Positions 33,775 through 43,336 of a DNA stretch of 64,000 nt are shown piece by piece. Source of the stretch: CAVSXS01 sp963767715 (GTDB lineage: Bacteria > Chloroflexota > Ktedonobacteria > Ktedonobacterales > Ktedonobacteraceae); assembly GCA_963767715.1 (NCBI GenBank), contig CAVYFA010000005.1:288781-352780 (forward strand). Reading direction: 5' to 3'. A program made the translations under genes and the position numbers. The notes under the pieces were generated by a model. That model ran no database searches. It was given only the letters and a program-made list of their open reading frames with translations, and was not told where the DNA came from. Every line of letters begins with the position of its first letter. Within the stretch, counting starts at the first letter, position 1.

Positions 33775-34441
33775 TCCAGATGGGCATCTCTGCGTGGTCT
33801 ATGCCGAAATGATGTGCCACCTCGTGCAGCACCGTGTGACGCACCTGGTCGCGAATACGCGTGGGGTCGCCGTAGCAATAGCGCTCGATAGTGCGCTGGT
33901 AGATCGTGATCGTCTCAGGCTGCGCGGTGTACTGACGCCCGTAAGCGGTCAGGGGAACGCCTTCGTACAGGCCCAGCAGCGTATACCCTTCCTTTGTTCC
34001 AACACGCCGCAGCACCGCTTCATCCGGTTCGTACTCTACACGCACAAACACGTTCTCCATGCGCTCCTGGAACTCCGGCGGGATAGTGGCCAACGCCTCC
34101 TGGACGAGCAATTCAAAGGGCGTCGACTCGATTTGTTCATTGGTGGAGCGTATGCTTTTATGATTGGAGGGGCTGCCGCGTAAGAGGAAAAAGAGTCCGA
34201 TGGCCGCGAAGGCCAGTGTCCCCAGTTGCATAAGCGTGTCATTGAGCAGGGGGATATGATTGAGGTACGCGCTCAAACAGAGTAGCGCGAGCAGGAAGCT
34301 CATTGCCGCCAGGAAGAAGCGCGAACGCTGCTCATTCGAGCGCAGTGTAATTTCATCAGGTTCAGGCTCGCGCGCATAATCGTACGCTTCCTCGGAAGAA
34401 TTTTGCTGCTCTTCCGGCTCGCCTGTGTCCTGCACAGACAT
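33767..34441 (-). CDS. Membrane-anchored zincin-like metallopeptidase
   Basis: 224 residues: a polar acidic N-terminus, two membrane helices (about residues 40-85), and a C-terminal domain of the PF06262 / MPN-like minimal zincin type: FQERMENVFVRVEYEPDEAVL, TIYQRTIERYCYG, RHTVLHEVAHHFGIDHAEM. The HExxH zinc motif (HEVAHH) with the later Asp is present. The protease is normally about 110-130 residues and cytoplasmic; the membrane anchor is an added feature here. Substrate unknown. Confidence 0.8.
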   Translation of the reverse strand: MSVQDTGEPEEQQNSSEEAYDYAREPEPDEITLRSNEQRSRFFLAAMSFLLALLCLSAYLNHIPLLNDTLMQLGTLAFAAIGLFFLLRGSPSNHKSIRSTNEQIESTPFELLVQEALATIPPEFQERMENVFVRVEYEPDEAVLRRVGTKEGYTLLGLYEGVPLTAYGRQYTAQPETITIYQRTIERYCYGDPTRIRDQVRHTVLHEVAHHFGIDHAEMPIWIR

Positions 34442-34650
34442 AGCTGTCCTCGCCCCCTCTATAGTATAGTAGTTGAGTTATATCGCCTCGTTATGCGCTT
34501 AGTATAGCATAACCTGTAACGAAAACCGTCCCACCAACACTTTGCATCAGCTTGCCCTATTGTATCGGGCAATCTACAATAGGTTAAAGCGTGATGTATA
34601 ATGCAGTGGACAAAACCCCTGGCAAGTGAAACAGAAAATAAGGAGAGTTT

Positions 34651-36522
34651 ATGACGACAACCGAAACGAATGCCCAGGTACAACAATGGACGCAGCTTGC
34701 CCAGCAGTTGCGTGTAGATAGCATCCGCAGCACGACCGAAGCGGGCTCTGGACATCCCACATCATCGATGTCGGCGGCAGACCTGATGGCCGTGTTGATG
34801 AGCAGTTATCTCCATTACGACTTCGACAACCCTCAGAACCCCAACAACGATCACCTGATCTTTTCAAAAGGCCATGCCTCGCCTCTGCTCTATTCCATGT
34901 ATAAAGCGGCGGGCGCGATCAGCGACGAGGAACTACTGACCCTGCGCAAATTCGGCAGCCGCCTGGAAGGGCATCCCACACCCGTACTGCCCTGGGTGGA
35001 TGTCGCCACCGGCTCGCTCGGCCAGGGCCTGCCCATCGGCGTCGGTATTGGCCTGTGCGGCAAGTATCTTGACAAATTGCCCTACCGCATCTGGGTGCTG
35101 CTCGGCGACAGCGAGACGGCGGAGGGCTCCGTATGGGAAGCGTTCGACCACGCGGTTCACTACCAGCTCGATAACCTGGTCGCCATCATCGACGTGAACC
35201 GCCTGGGCCAGCGCGGCGAAACCGAGCTAGGCTGGAACACCGAGGCCTACAAAGCACGCGTCAGCGGCTTCGGCTGCAACGCCATCGTCATCGATGGGCA
35301 CAATTACGATGAAATCAACAACGCCTACGCGCAGGCTGTGAAGACGACCGGCAAGCCGACCGTCATCATCGCCAAAACCGTGAAGGGCAAAGGCGTTTCT
35401 TTCCTCGAGAACAAAGATGGCTGGCACGGCAAGGCCCTCAACAAAGAGCAGGAGGAACAGGCCCTTAGCGAGCTGCATTATTCGCGCAGCAAAACCTTCC
35501 CGGTGCAGAAGCCCGACGAGAGCGGCAAACCGGCCACGACCGGCGAGAAGAAAGCGCTGGAACTGCCGACGTATGATGGCAAGGAAGGCGTTGCCACGCG
35601 CAAGGCCTATGGCGACGCGCTGGTGGCCGTCGGCGCAGCCAATCCTGATGTCGTTGCCCTGGACGGCGAGGTCAGTAACTCGACCTACGCCGAAGAGTTC
35701 AAAAAAGCCTTCCCCGACCGCTTCTTCGAGCAGTACATTGCCGAGCAGCAGTTGGTCTCGGCAGCAGTGGGCATGAACGTGCGGCACAAGGTTCCCTTTG
35801 CCTCGACCTTCGCCGCCTTCTTCACACGCGCCTACGACTTCATCCGCATGGCGGCCATCTCGCGCGCCAACATACGCCTCTGCGGTTCGCACGCCGGCGT
35901 CTCGATTGGCGAGGATGGCCCGTCGCAGATGGCCCTCGAAGACCTGGCGATGATGCGCGCCGTCTTCGGCAGCACGGTTCTCTATCCCTGTGACGCCAAC
36001 CAGACCGCCCGGCTTGTCGGTCAGATGGCCGACCTGAAAGGCATAGTCTACATGCGCACCACGCGCGAGAAGACGCCTGTGATCTACGGCGCCGATGAGC
36101 AGTTCCCTGTTGGCGGCAGCAAAGTTGTGCGCTCCTCCGACAAGGACGAAGTGACGATTGTCGCGGCAGGCATCACCCTGCACAACGCGCTGGCAGCCTA
36201 CGATCAGCTCAAGAGCCAGGGCATTCGCGCGCGCGTTATCGATGCTTACACTGTCAAGCCCATCGATGAAGAGACGCTCTTCGCGGCAGCCGAAGAGGCC
36301 GGCAACTGCATCGTCACCGTCGAAGACCACTGGCCCGAAGGCGGCCTGGGTGAAGCGGTCCTGGAGGCCTTCACCGAGCGCGACGGCCCGCTGCCACGTG
36401 TCGTCAAGCTTGCCGTCCAATCCATGCCCGGCTCCGGCACGCCCGACCAGCTCATGGAAGAAGCGGGTATCAGCGCTCACCACATCGTCCAGGCCGTGCG
36501 CGCCCTGGTACGTGGCGTCTAG
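34651..36522 (+). CDS. tkt: Transketolase
   Basis: 623 residues, full length. Thiamine-diphosphate domain: TEAGSGHPTSSMSAADLMAVL, FSKGHASPLLYSM, TGSLGQGLPIGVGIGL and the GDSETAEGSVWEAFDHAVHYQ ... IDVNRLGQ motif; pyrimidine domain with MNVRHKVPFASTFAAFF and SHAGVSIGEDGPSQMALEDLAMMRA; and the C-terminal domain VRVIDAYTVKPIDEE-like. It links the pentose phosphate pathway to glycolysis. A TATAAT lies at 34597-34602 and GGAGAG precedes the ATG. It is intact, and a strongly used codon set is seen. The transcript runs into the palindromic repeat at 36582. Confidence 0.95.
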   Translation: MTTTETNAQVQQWTQLAQQLRVDSIRSTTEAGSGHPTSSMSAADLMAVLMSSYLHYDFDNPQNPNNDHLIFSKGHASPLLYSMYKAAGAISDEELLTLRKFGSRLEGHPTPVLPWVDVATGSLGQGLPIGVGIGLCGKYLDKLPYRIWVLLGDSETAEGSVWEAFDHAVHYQLDNLVAIIDVNRLGQRGETELGWNTEAYKARVSGFGCNAIVIDGHNYDEINNAYAQAVKTTGKPTVIIAKTVKGKGVSFLENKDGWHGKALNKEQEEQALSELHYSRSKTFPVQKPDESGKPATTGEKKALELPTYDGKEGVATRKAYGDALVAVGAANPDVVALDGEVSNSTYAEEFKKAFPDRFFEQYIAEQQLVSAAVGMNVRHKVPFASTFAAFFTRAYDFIRMAAISRANIRLCGSHAGVSIGEDGPSQMALEDLAMMRAVFGSTVLYPCDANQTARLVGQMADLKGIVYMRTTREKTPVIYGADEQFPVGGSKVVRSSDKDEVTIVAAGITLHNALAAYDQLKSQGIRARVIDAYTVKPIDEETLFAAAEEAGNCIVTVEDHWPEGGLGEAVLEAFTERDGPLPRVVKLAVQSMPGSGTPDQLMEEAGISAHHIVQAVRALVRGV

Positions 36523-36581
36523 GAACTGTCCAATCTGTAACCCTCTCTCGTCTTGATATGTAGAGATAAGCGATAAGAGGT

Positions 36582-36658
36582 TGTAGGGGCGCAATTCATT
36601 GCGCCCTCGTTCCCGTCGATTGGCCGCAGAGGTGGGCGCAATTCATTGCGCCCCTACA
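36582..36658. repeat. Dispersed palindromic repeat, GCAATTCATTGC type
   Basis: TGTAGGGGCGCAATTCATTG and its inverted partner CAATTCATTGCGCCCCTACA enclose 27 bases; the two arms are nearly perfectly complementary. It follows tkt by 60 bp and could act as its transcript end. Confidence 0.72.
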
Positions 36659-36678
36659 GACCCGCGGACAATTGTTTA

Positions 36679-37305
36679 ATGTTCATTTTCGGCCCCTACA
36701 GCTTCTTTGTAGAGAGAGAGCATTCCTTGAAAGAAACACTTGCGCACGGCTCCACCGGTGATCCCGCCCAGGAACCCGGTGGAGCGCTCTACCCCCAGGG
36801 CATCGGCATGGCCGTCGCCTTCGATTGGGGTCTGGCCGTACAGATCCTGGCGATCCCTTTTCTCACCAGCTTTTTCGGCTTTCCATCTCCTGTAGAAGGG
36901 ATAGACATGCGTTCTACCCTTGCGAAAGCTCTTTCATTCGTTGTCACTTTGCCGTTCGCCGTCCTGCTCGTTTTGTACGGTGAGGCCGTGCGCCGCGGGC
37001 GCGACTGGGCGCGCAAAATACAGATCGTCGCCAATGTAACGCTAACGGCAGCAGGCATCGTGAGCATTATCAGCCTGTATCGAGGTATCAAGTCAGGAAA
37101 CTTCTGGCCGATCGTCACCGAGGTAATCCTGCTTATCTTCTCCCCTTTGATTGCCTGGCGATTGAGCCGCCCGGTGACGGCGCGCTGGTTTAAGACCGTC
37201 ACATCTGCCGATGCACGCAAGCGGCATGGCGGCATCTGGATCTTCTACATCGCGCTCTGGGCTCTGGCCGGAGGTGTGTTGCAGGCCATTGCCGGGCTGA
37301 AGTAG
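36679..37305 (+). CDS. Hypothetical multi-pass membrane protein
   Basis: About 208 residues from the ATG at 36679; an earlier ATG at 36646 lies inside the palindromic repeat, and later starts such as MAVAFDWGLAVQIL are possible. It has four to five hydrophobic segments (LAVQILAIPFLTSFFGF, ALSFVVTLPFAVLLVLYG, VTLTAAGIVSIISLY, VTEVILLIFSPLIAW, WIFYIALWALAGGVL). No family recognised. No clear Shine-Dalgarno, so the N-terminus is uncertain. Confidence 0.6.
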   Translation: MFIFGPYSFFVEREHSLKETLAHGSTGDPAQEPGGALYPQGIGMAVAFDWGLAVQILAIPFLTSFFGFPSPVEGIDMRSTLAKALSFVVTLPFAVLLVLYGEAVRRGRDWARKIQIVANVTLTAAGIVSIISLYRGIKSGNFWPIVTEVILLIFSPLIAWRLSRPVTARWFKTVTSADARKRHGGIWIFYIALWALAGGVLQAIAGLK

Positions 37306-37410
37306 GAAGCCGATTACTCTGTCCTGGTAGATGAAACGCTGTTGCTGTGCCACACGTGACTGACTTATCAGCAATAGATGAAATTTCGGATACCAGGAAG
37401 GAGTGGCGCT

Positions 37411-38999
37411 ATGCGAGCGAAAAATGCCTGTCTCATTATCAATCCCAGGACAGGGGAAAACCTGGCGAAATTGACCGACATTCTGACAGTATTAGCGGCT
37501 GCCGGTTGGGATACCGATCTACTCATCAAGCAATACGGCGGGCATACTTTGCAACTGGCGAAAGATGCCGGCTAAGCAAAAATACGATCTCGTGATCGCC
37601 TATGGCGGCGATGGAACGCTCAACCAGGTCGTCAATGGCGTCATGAAACGCCCAGAACGGCCATAATGGGCAGAGTAGCGTGGCCGTTCTTCCCGGCGGC
37701 ACCGCCAATGTATGGGCGAACGAAGTAGGGATTCCAGCCGACCCCGTGAAATCGGCCCTCACCCTTATCAATAGCCGGGCACGCAAGGTGGATGTCGGCC
37801 ATGTCCAGGTCGAAGGCCTGACGTTTCCTCCTACCGCAGGTGAAATTACGTCTGAAACACCGATCGCGTTCGGCCAGGGCGGCAAATCCACGAAAAAACA
37901 GAAGGGGAACACGTCATCGAAAGCGCGCCACGACTTCTTACTGATGGCGGGGCTTGGTATCGATGCAGCCGTTATGGGTCATGTCTCGAAGTCCCTCAAG
38001 TATCGTATTGGCCCTCTCGCCGTCGGGGTTTCAGCGGCGAAAGAATTGCCGAAACAGCACTCGTTTCCCGTGGAGATACACGCTCCCGGATCGGGCGGAC
38101 AAAAAGAACAGGTGTGGAGGGGTGAGGCCATACAGGTAGTGATCGGGAATACGCGCAAATATGCCGACGTAGTAGAGATGACGCCAGGTGCCTATATCGA
38201 TGACGGTTCGCTCGATGTCTGCGTAATTACTTCGAATGATCCACTCACGACATTGCAGCAAATCACCTCACTGCTCCTGCGCCGCAAGCCGGACAATGTC
38301 ACCGCCCAGTACTTTCATGGCCCGCACCTGTACATCAGCGTCCCCGCCACGGTTGCTTTGCAGGTCGATGGCAGCGCCGTCAAACTGAAAGATTACCTGA
38401 GCAAGAAAGACCGCGCCGCCCTGCAAGAGGCAGCCGACCCCGGCCAGGTCATGGTAACGTACCGCTTCGATGCCATGCCGAAAGCCCTTTCCGTCGCCGT
38501 GCCCTGTAGCTACGATAATGCCCTGTTCGAGTCCGCGCACAAGCAATCTGGCGATCAGTCGGATGGCGCGCCGCAGGCAGAAACTCAAGAAAATCAAAAG
38601 GCAGATCGGCAGGCAGACGACCAGCAAGGGCAAGAACGGGGGGACAGGGACCAGGGGGATCAGGGGGATCAGGGAGATGAACACCAGGACGCAGCATCCG
38701 AACCTTTACCTCTGGAGCAGGGATTGCAGGCAGCGTATACGGTGAACGTCATAGGCGCGAGCTGCAACCCTGATGCGAAGAGGCCTTTGTATGTCATTGC
38801 CGGAACGATGATCAAGCAATCAACCGGCGAAATCAGGCCCGTCGCGGTGCGCGTCGATGGCAAGACCACCTTGCTCCACCGCTCCGGCGGTGCAGCCACG
38901 CTCGCGGACATCGATGCCCTGGCGGAAGGCGCTGAGATCGGCGTCGATGGGAAAAAGAATAAACGTGGAGTCATCGCCGCAACCAACGTGGTGATTTAG
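37411..38999 (+). pseudogene. Lipid/diacylglycerol kinase-like gene with two single-base insertions
   Basis: The start with AAGGAG at 37398-37403 gives CLIINPRTGENLAKLTDILT. The catalytic loop KYDLVIAYGGDGTLNQVVNGVM is in the next frame and VAVLPGGTANVWANEVGIPA in the third, running to 38999. Extra bases are near 37570 (G) and 37646 (A). All kinase-family motifs are otherwise intact. After the kinase fold there is an unusual hydrophilic linker (QENQKADRQADD..., with a short Asp-Gln-Gly tandem repeat) and a C-terminal beta domain (VNVIGASCNPD ... RGVIAATNVVI). It is either a recent pseudogene or an artefact of sequencing. Confidence 0.78.
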
Positions 39000-39081
39000 G
39001 CTGTTTTACTCCTCCTCTTTTTTTACTCCGCATGGTACAATAGCACGGGTCAAAAACGTAACGAGAAAGAGGAAGAACAGC

Positions 39082-39903
39082 GTGAGTCTGTGGAACAACG
39101 AACAGGCCTCAAATGAACCACTCGAATGGCGTTCTGTTCTGAATGCCTTGCAGCACATTCCCGTCGAGACCGCCCGTGCAACGCTGGGGACGCCCGGCAC
39201 CGTCGCCTTTACCGATGGCGCGTGCATCAAGAACCCGGGTGGCCCGGCGGGCTGGAGCGTCATCCTTGCCTCCACCGATTATGTCGACGGCGACCGCATT
39301 CGCCAGGGCGCTCCGCTCATCGAATCCTACGGCCATATCCCACCCTCGGAAAACACCACGAACAACCGCGCGGAGATCGCAGCAGTACTGGCAGCCCTCT
39401 CGCTTGCCCCGCGCGATCAGCCCTTAACCATTCACAGCGACAGCGAGTATACCATCAAAGTTGCTCAGGGCGTCTTCAAAATGAAGGCCAACAACGACCT
39501 GTGGGAGTACTACCGCCTGCTCCTCAAAAAGCGCTCCGTCGCTCCGACCTTCGTCTGGGTGCGCGGTCACGCCGGCCATGACCACAACGAACGCGCCGAC
39601 GAACTGGCCGGACTGGGTGCCTTCAACAACGATGAGCAGGCTTATCAGCGCTGGCAGGCTTCAAATTCGCCCGAGGCGCGCACCGGTCTGCTTTCGCCGG
39701 AACTCGCCGCGCTGCGGCAACAAGTGCTGCGCCTGCAAGCCTACTTCGACACCGATGGCCTCAACAACCTGCGCATTGGCGCGAATGAACGCGAATTCGT
39801 TCGTGACATGGCTAAACGCATGCAAAAGAACAACTTTGCGCCCAGTGAAAAGCAAATTAACTGGGTGAATGTCCTGGCCAGAAAATACAAGGATGCGTAT
39901 TGA
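39082..39903 (+). CDS. RNase HI with a C-terminal extension
   Basis: 273 residues from GTG. Residues 40-178 form RNase H: Asp45 in FTDGACIKNPGG, Glu98 in NNRAEIAAV, Asp120 in IHSDSEY, and RGHAGHDHNERAD with the His and the last Asp173. All four catalytic acids are in place. About 90 residues follow, including LSPELAALRQQVLRLQAYFDT and FVRDMAKRMQKNNFAPSEKQ, an extension not in classic RNase HI that may bind nucleic acid. It removes RNA from RNA:DNA hybrids. Confidence 0.87.
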   Translation: MSLWNNEQASNEPLEWRSVLNALQHIPVETARATLGTPGTVAFTDGACIKNPGGPAGWSVILASTDYVDGDRIRQGAPLIESYGHIPPSENTTNNRAEIAAVLAALSLAPRDQPLTIHSDSEYTIKVAQGVFKMKANNDLWEYYRLLLKKRSVAPTFVWVRGHAGHDHNERADELAGLGAFNNDEQAYQRWQASNSPEARTGLLSPELAALRQQVLRLQAYFDTDGLNNLRIGANEREFVRDMAKRMQKNNFAPSEKQINWVNVLARKYKDAY

Positions 39904-39995
39904 TGGCATGTTATCAGAGGAAAGTGAGAAACATCTATTTGTTCACAAAGCAAGACAAGCTCGCGTTCAGAACCATTCACTAAGGAGGGAGTCTC

Positions 39996-40931
39996 ATGCT
40001 GCCATATATCGGAAGCGGCGATTATTGTTTTTCCAATAGCCTACATATGAGCCTACTGGGAAGCGGAGCCCCCGCCGAGAGTCTGCCCTCAACCGGCTTT
40101 CTCGAATGCCTCACCACGCTGCCATTTGGCTATACCTACCTCAAAGAGGCGGAACTCTTCTTTTTCAGTGGTCCCAACCCCGATCTCGGACTGACGCGGG
40201 CGATCGAGACGCTCGGGTGGACGTGTAAGTTAGAGTTCGGTGGCACCGAGGGGGAGGCGTTGGCGCGTCTGCGTGCAGCCGTCCAACACGCTCCGGTGCT
40301 GATCGGTCCTCTGAATATGGGCTGTCTGACCTACAATCCCAATCATGCCTATCTGCTCGGCGCGGATCACTATATTGTCGTGCTGAGCATGGAGCAGGAT
40401 TACGCCCTGGTCCATGACCCCAAAGGGTTCCCTTGCGCTGCCTTGCCATTGGAAAACCTGCTCAAAGCCTGGCGTGCCGAGGGGATGGATCTGGTGTATA
40501 CCGATGAACCCTACACCATGCGCACGGCCTTTCGACCCGGAGAGCCGAGCAGTCGGAAGCTGATGATCGAGCGAACCTTGCCATTCATGAGCGCGAACCT
40601 GCAACAAGAACTCTGGAAGCCAGGGATGCATGGCGGCGTGACTGCCTTGCGCATGCTCGCTCAAACCTTCCACACCCAGGTGCCTGAGAAGCTTGCCGTG
40701 CATCTTTTCTACTTTGCCCTGCCCCTTGGACTCAGGCACAAGGTGGATGCTCAGGCCTTTCTGAGAGAGGGGAACCAATCCGAGGCCGCAGAACTCGTCG
40801 AAGAGCAGGCTCGTCTGCTTGGTCAGGCTCAGTATGCCGGAGTGCAGCGTTCCTGGTCTGAGGTCGCCGCCTTGATCGAGCAGATTGCTATGCTAGAGGA
40901 GCGCTTGCTCACCGTCTGTCAGTCTTGGTAG
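39996..40931 (+). CDS. BtrH N-terminal-domain protein (DUF4872 type)
   Basis: 311 residues. IGSGDYCFSNSLHMSLLGSG (Cys near residue 11) and HAYLLGADHYIVVLSMEQDYALVHDPKG match the papain-like BtrH N-terminal domain of butirosin acyltransferase; the helical C-terminal half (MLAQTFHTQVPEKLAVHLF ... EEQARLLGQAQYAGVQRSWSEVAALIEQIAM) fits DUF4872. The strong AAGGAGGG is 6 bases from the ATG. No butirosin-type biosynthetic genes surround it. Probably an amide-bond transferase or peptidase-like protein on an unknown substrate. Confidence 0.75.
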   Translation: MLPYIGSGDYCFSNSLHMSLLGSGAPAESLPSTGFLECLTTLPFGYTYLKEAELFFFSGPNPDLGLTRAIETLGWTCKLEFGGTEGEALARLRAAVQHAPVLIGPLNMGCLTYNPNHAYLLGADHYIVVLSMEQDYALVHDPKGFPCAALPLENLLKAWRAEGMDLVYTDEPYTMRTAFRPGEPSSRKLMIERTLPFMSANLQQELWKPGMHGGVTALRMLAQTFHTQVPEKLAVHLFYFALPLGLRHKVDAQAFLREGNQSEAAELVEEQARLLGQAQYAGVQRSWSEVAALIEQIAMLEERLLTVCQSW

Positions 40932-41076
40932 CCGAAAGCCCCACCTGGATGTCCGACAGTTATCACAGATCGCGCTTGTCAAGGGCGAATGCTCCAATTA
41001 GCGCTCCACGTTGCTTATGGTAGACTATGGTATGTAACATGACAGCTACTCATAATCACGAGAAAGAGGAACCCGA

Positions 41077-41781
41077 TTGTACCAGGAACTTTCCAAGCGT
41101 TTCAGTGAATTGTTGCACCTCAACCAGCTGCCCCTCGGCTTAGCCTTCGTTGATACACCGCCTCAGGGCGTGCAGCATACCGGCAAGCGTGTCCCATCGG
41201 CCTGCACCTTCTGGCGATTGGCCGAGCAAGGCGTATTTTACGCGACGGCGGATGATCACCAGGAATGTCCCATCGGCCTGATGACGATGGGCTTCAGCAT
41301 GTCTGAAGCTGCGCAGCAGCGCGCCCAGGCCCTGGTTCAGACGATGGCCGACGTTCAATATTTTTCGCCCGCCGAGGTCAGCGGCCTGCCGGTCGTGAAG
41401 AAGCCGCATTCCAGCATTGTCTACGGCCGCCTGGATCAATTCCCGGTGGAGGCCGATGTTATACTCTGCATCCTCGATACCCAACAGGGTATGCTCGTCG
41501 CCGAGGCCATGGGCAATCTCAACTGGCTGCAAGGCGGCCAGAGCGCCTTCGGGCGCCCGACCTGCGCCGTCATCCCGCGCACAATGCAGACCGGTGCAAC
41601 CTCAATGAGCTTCGGCTGCGTCGGCGCCCGTACCTACATCGACCTCAAGTCGTCCGAACTGGTGCTGACCGTGCCCGGCCACGAGTTCGCCGCGCTCGTC
41701 GAGCGATTGCAAACTATCGTCGACGCAAATAACGCGCTCGCGCCCTTCCACGCGCAGCAGAAAGCGCGTTTCAGTGAGTAG
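41077..41781 (+). CDS. DUF169-family protein
   Basis: 234 residues from TTG, with GAGGA nearby. LPLGLAFVDTPPQGV, ACTFWRLAEQGVFYATADDHQECPIGLMTMGF and RPTCAVIPRTMQTGATSMSFGCVGARTYIDLKSSELVLTVPG are the COG2043/DUF169 marks, with conserved cysteines near residues 43, 65, 173 and 188. The family is uncharacterised and often co-occurs with metal or redox genes. It is 5 bp upstream of a phosphotransferase gene, an operon. Confidence 0.85.
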   Translation: MYQELSKRFSELLHLNQLPLGLAFVDTPPQGVQHTGKRVPSACTFWRLAEQGVFYATADDHQECPIGLMTMGFSMSEAAQQRAQALVQTMADVQYFSPAEVSGLPVVKKPHSSIVYGRLDQFPVEADVILCILDTQQGMLVAEAMGNLNWLQGGQSAFGRPTCAVIPRTMQTGATSMSFGCVGARTYIDLKSSELVLTVPGHEFAALVERLQTIVDANNALAPFHAQQKARFSE

Positions 41782-41786
41782 CTATT

Positions 41787-42794
41787 ATGCTGTCCTTCGA
41801 TGAATTACCGCGCTCTGTCCAGCTCCGACGTATGCGGCGGTTAGCGCAAACTGCGCTAGCCGCCTACGCGATCGATGAAGCGCAAATCACATCCATCCAG
41901 CACTTCCTCAATACCACCTTCCGCGTCGATGTGCCTGTCAAGAAGGAGCGCTATGCCTTGCGCATCTCAAGCGCAGGCTATCAAGATGTCGCCGCCATTC
42001 AATCGGAGTTGCATTGGTTGCGGGCCATCCGGCGGGATACCGAGCTGGTTGTTCCAGAGCCGGTACTCGCACGCGACGGTTCGCTCTGCGTTACCATCAC
42101 GGTACCCGGTGTGCCGGGAGCCCGTCATTGTGTCGTCTTTCGCTGGATCGATGGCCGTTTTCACAATACGAGTCTCCGTCCTGTTGAGCTTGAGCTTGTA
42201 GGCAATTTTATGGCGCGTTTGCACTTGCACGCGCAGTCTCTTGATTTACCTGCTAGCTTTCATCGCAAGCGATGGGATGTTGAGGGTCTGCAAGGGAATT
42301 CGCTGGGCATCGATGTGGCCCTCGCCAGGAAGCATCTTTCTCGCGAGCAGCAGCGCACTATCGATGCTGTTGCAGCTAGAGTTCAACAGATGATGCATCT
42401 GCTTGGCGAGGGATCAGCAGTATTCGGCCTCATTCACGCCGACTTGCATGAGGGAAATTACCTGTTTCACAATGGCGAACTGCGCGTCATCGATTTCGAT
42501 ACGAGCGGGTGGGGGCACTATCTCTATGACATCGCGGTAACTTTTTCGACATTGCTGAATCGCCCCGGCCTTCCAGCGTATCGGAAAGCCTTTCTACGAG
42601 GGTATCGACAGGTGCGTGAACTACCCGTGGAATATGAGCAGTACATCGACAAATTCATAGCTGCGCGGGTCATGGGCCATTCGTTATGGATAGCTGCGCA
42701 TATTGGCAAACCTGCTTTCGGCGCTAAGGCAGTAATGCGTGTGGCGCGGCAGCTTGAATGGCTCAGAAATACTCTTGAAGACGGCCAGATATGA
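41787..42794 (+). CDS. APH-family phosphotransferase (homoserine kinase-like)
   Basis: 335 residues of the aminoglycoside-phosphotransferase/choline-kinase fold: a nucleotide-binding lobe (RYALRISSAGYQDVAAIQSELHWLRAI) and the catalytic loop LIHADLHEGNYLFHNGELRVIDFDTSGWGHYLYDIAV with HxDxxxxN and IDFD. Closest in layout to SrkA/homoserine kinase II-like proteins rather than true antibiotic kinases. It follows the DUF169 gene by 5 bp. Substrate unknown. Confidence 0.87.
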   Translation: MLSFDELPRSVQLRRMRRLAQTALAAYAIDEAQITSIQHFLNTTFRVDVPVKKERYALRISSAGYQDVAAIQSELHWLRAIRRDTELVVPEPVLARDGSLCVTITVPGVPGARHCVVFRWIDGRFHNTSLRPVELELVGNFMARLHLHAQSLDLPASFHRKRWDVEGLQGNSLGIDVALARKHLSREQQRTIDAVAARVQQMMHLLGEGSAVFGLIHADLHEGNYLFHNGELRVIDFDTSGWGHYLYDIAVTFSTLLNRPGLPAYRKAFLRGYRQVRELPVEYEQYIDKFIAARVMGHSLWIAAHIGKPAFGAKAVMRVARQLEWLRNTLEDGQI

Positions 42795-42914
42795 GTTCTT
42801 GTACAATACTTTCAGGCTATTCTCATCTATCTTAGTGAGAAATACCTAAATCAATACGTAATATAAATTACGAGGTTGTTTTAAGAATGGATAGAACCGC
42901 CTGGAGCTGGAGCA

Positions 42915-43289
42915 ATGTTTCCCCAGCCACTGCTACTCGTAGTTATCATAATAGTGCTGCTCCTGGGCCTTACTATCCTGTTCTTCATAGTTCGCCCAAT
43001 TTTCGTCACGATAGAGATCAGAAAACACGGCAAGACAATCGAAGCGACCGTTAGCAAAGTTGATGCGGAGCTCGTACTATCTGCGCGTGGTCATACTACC
43101 TCCTACTTTGTGCATGCCGATTGGGAAGACCCCTGCACGCGCAATGTCTACCATTTCAAAAGCGCTGCGGGTAGCGTGCGCGTCTCGCTCAACCATCCGC
43201 CGGGCAGCCTGATCGAAGTACGCATCAACCCGCAGAAGCCCAGGCAGTACGAGGTAGTTTTGGGATTCGATGAGCGGAGTTACGTGTGA
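42915..43289 (+). CDS. Small membrane protein with DUF3592-like domain
   Basis: 124 residues: an N-terminal helix (LLLVVIIIVLLLGLTILFFIV) and a beta-rich soluble part with KTIEATVSKVDAELVL, YFVHADWEDPCTRNVYHF and PPGSLIEVRINPQKPRQYEV, similar to DUF3592 proteins. GGAGC precedes the ATG. Function unknown. Confidence 0.65.
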   Translation: MFPQPLLLVVIIIVLLLGLTILFFIVRPIFVTIEIRKHGKTIEATVSKVDAELVLSARGHTTSYFVHADWEDPCTRNVYHFKSAAGSVRVSLNHPPGSLIEVRINPQKPRQYEVVLGFDERSYV

Positions 43290-43336
43290 TATGATGACGG
43301 GCGAACATATTCAGCGCTGAAAGAAGGATCGTCCGC

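Noticed and set aside
35227..36594. A 455-residue minus-strand open frame opposite transketolase
   Set aside because: Transketolase is complete and highly conserved on the plus strand; the antisense frame is open only because of GC-rich codon usage and has no family features.
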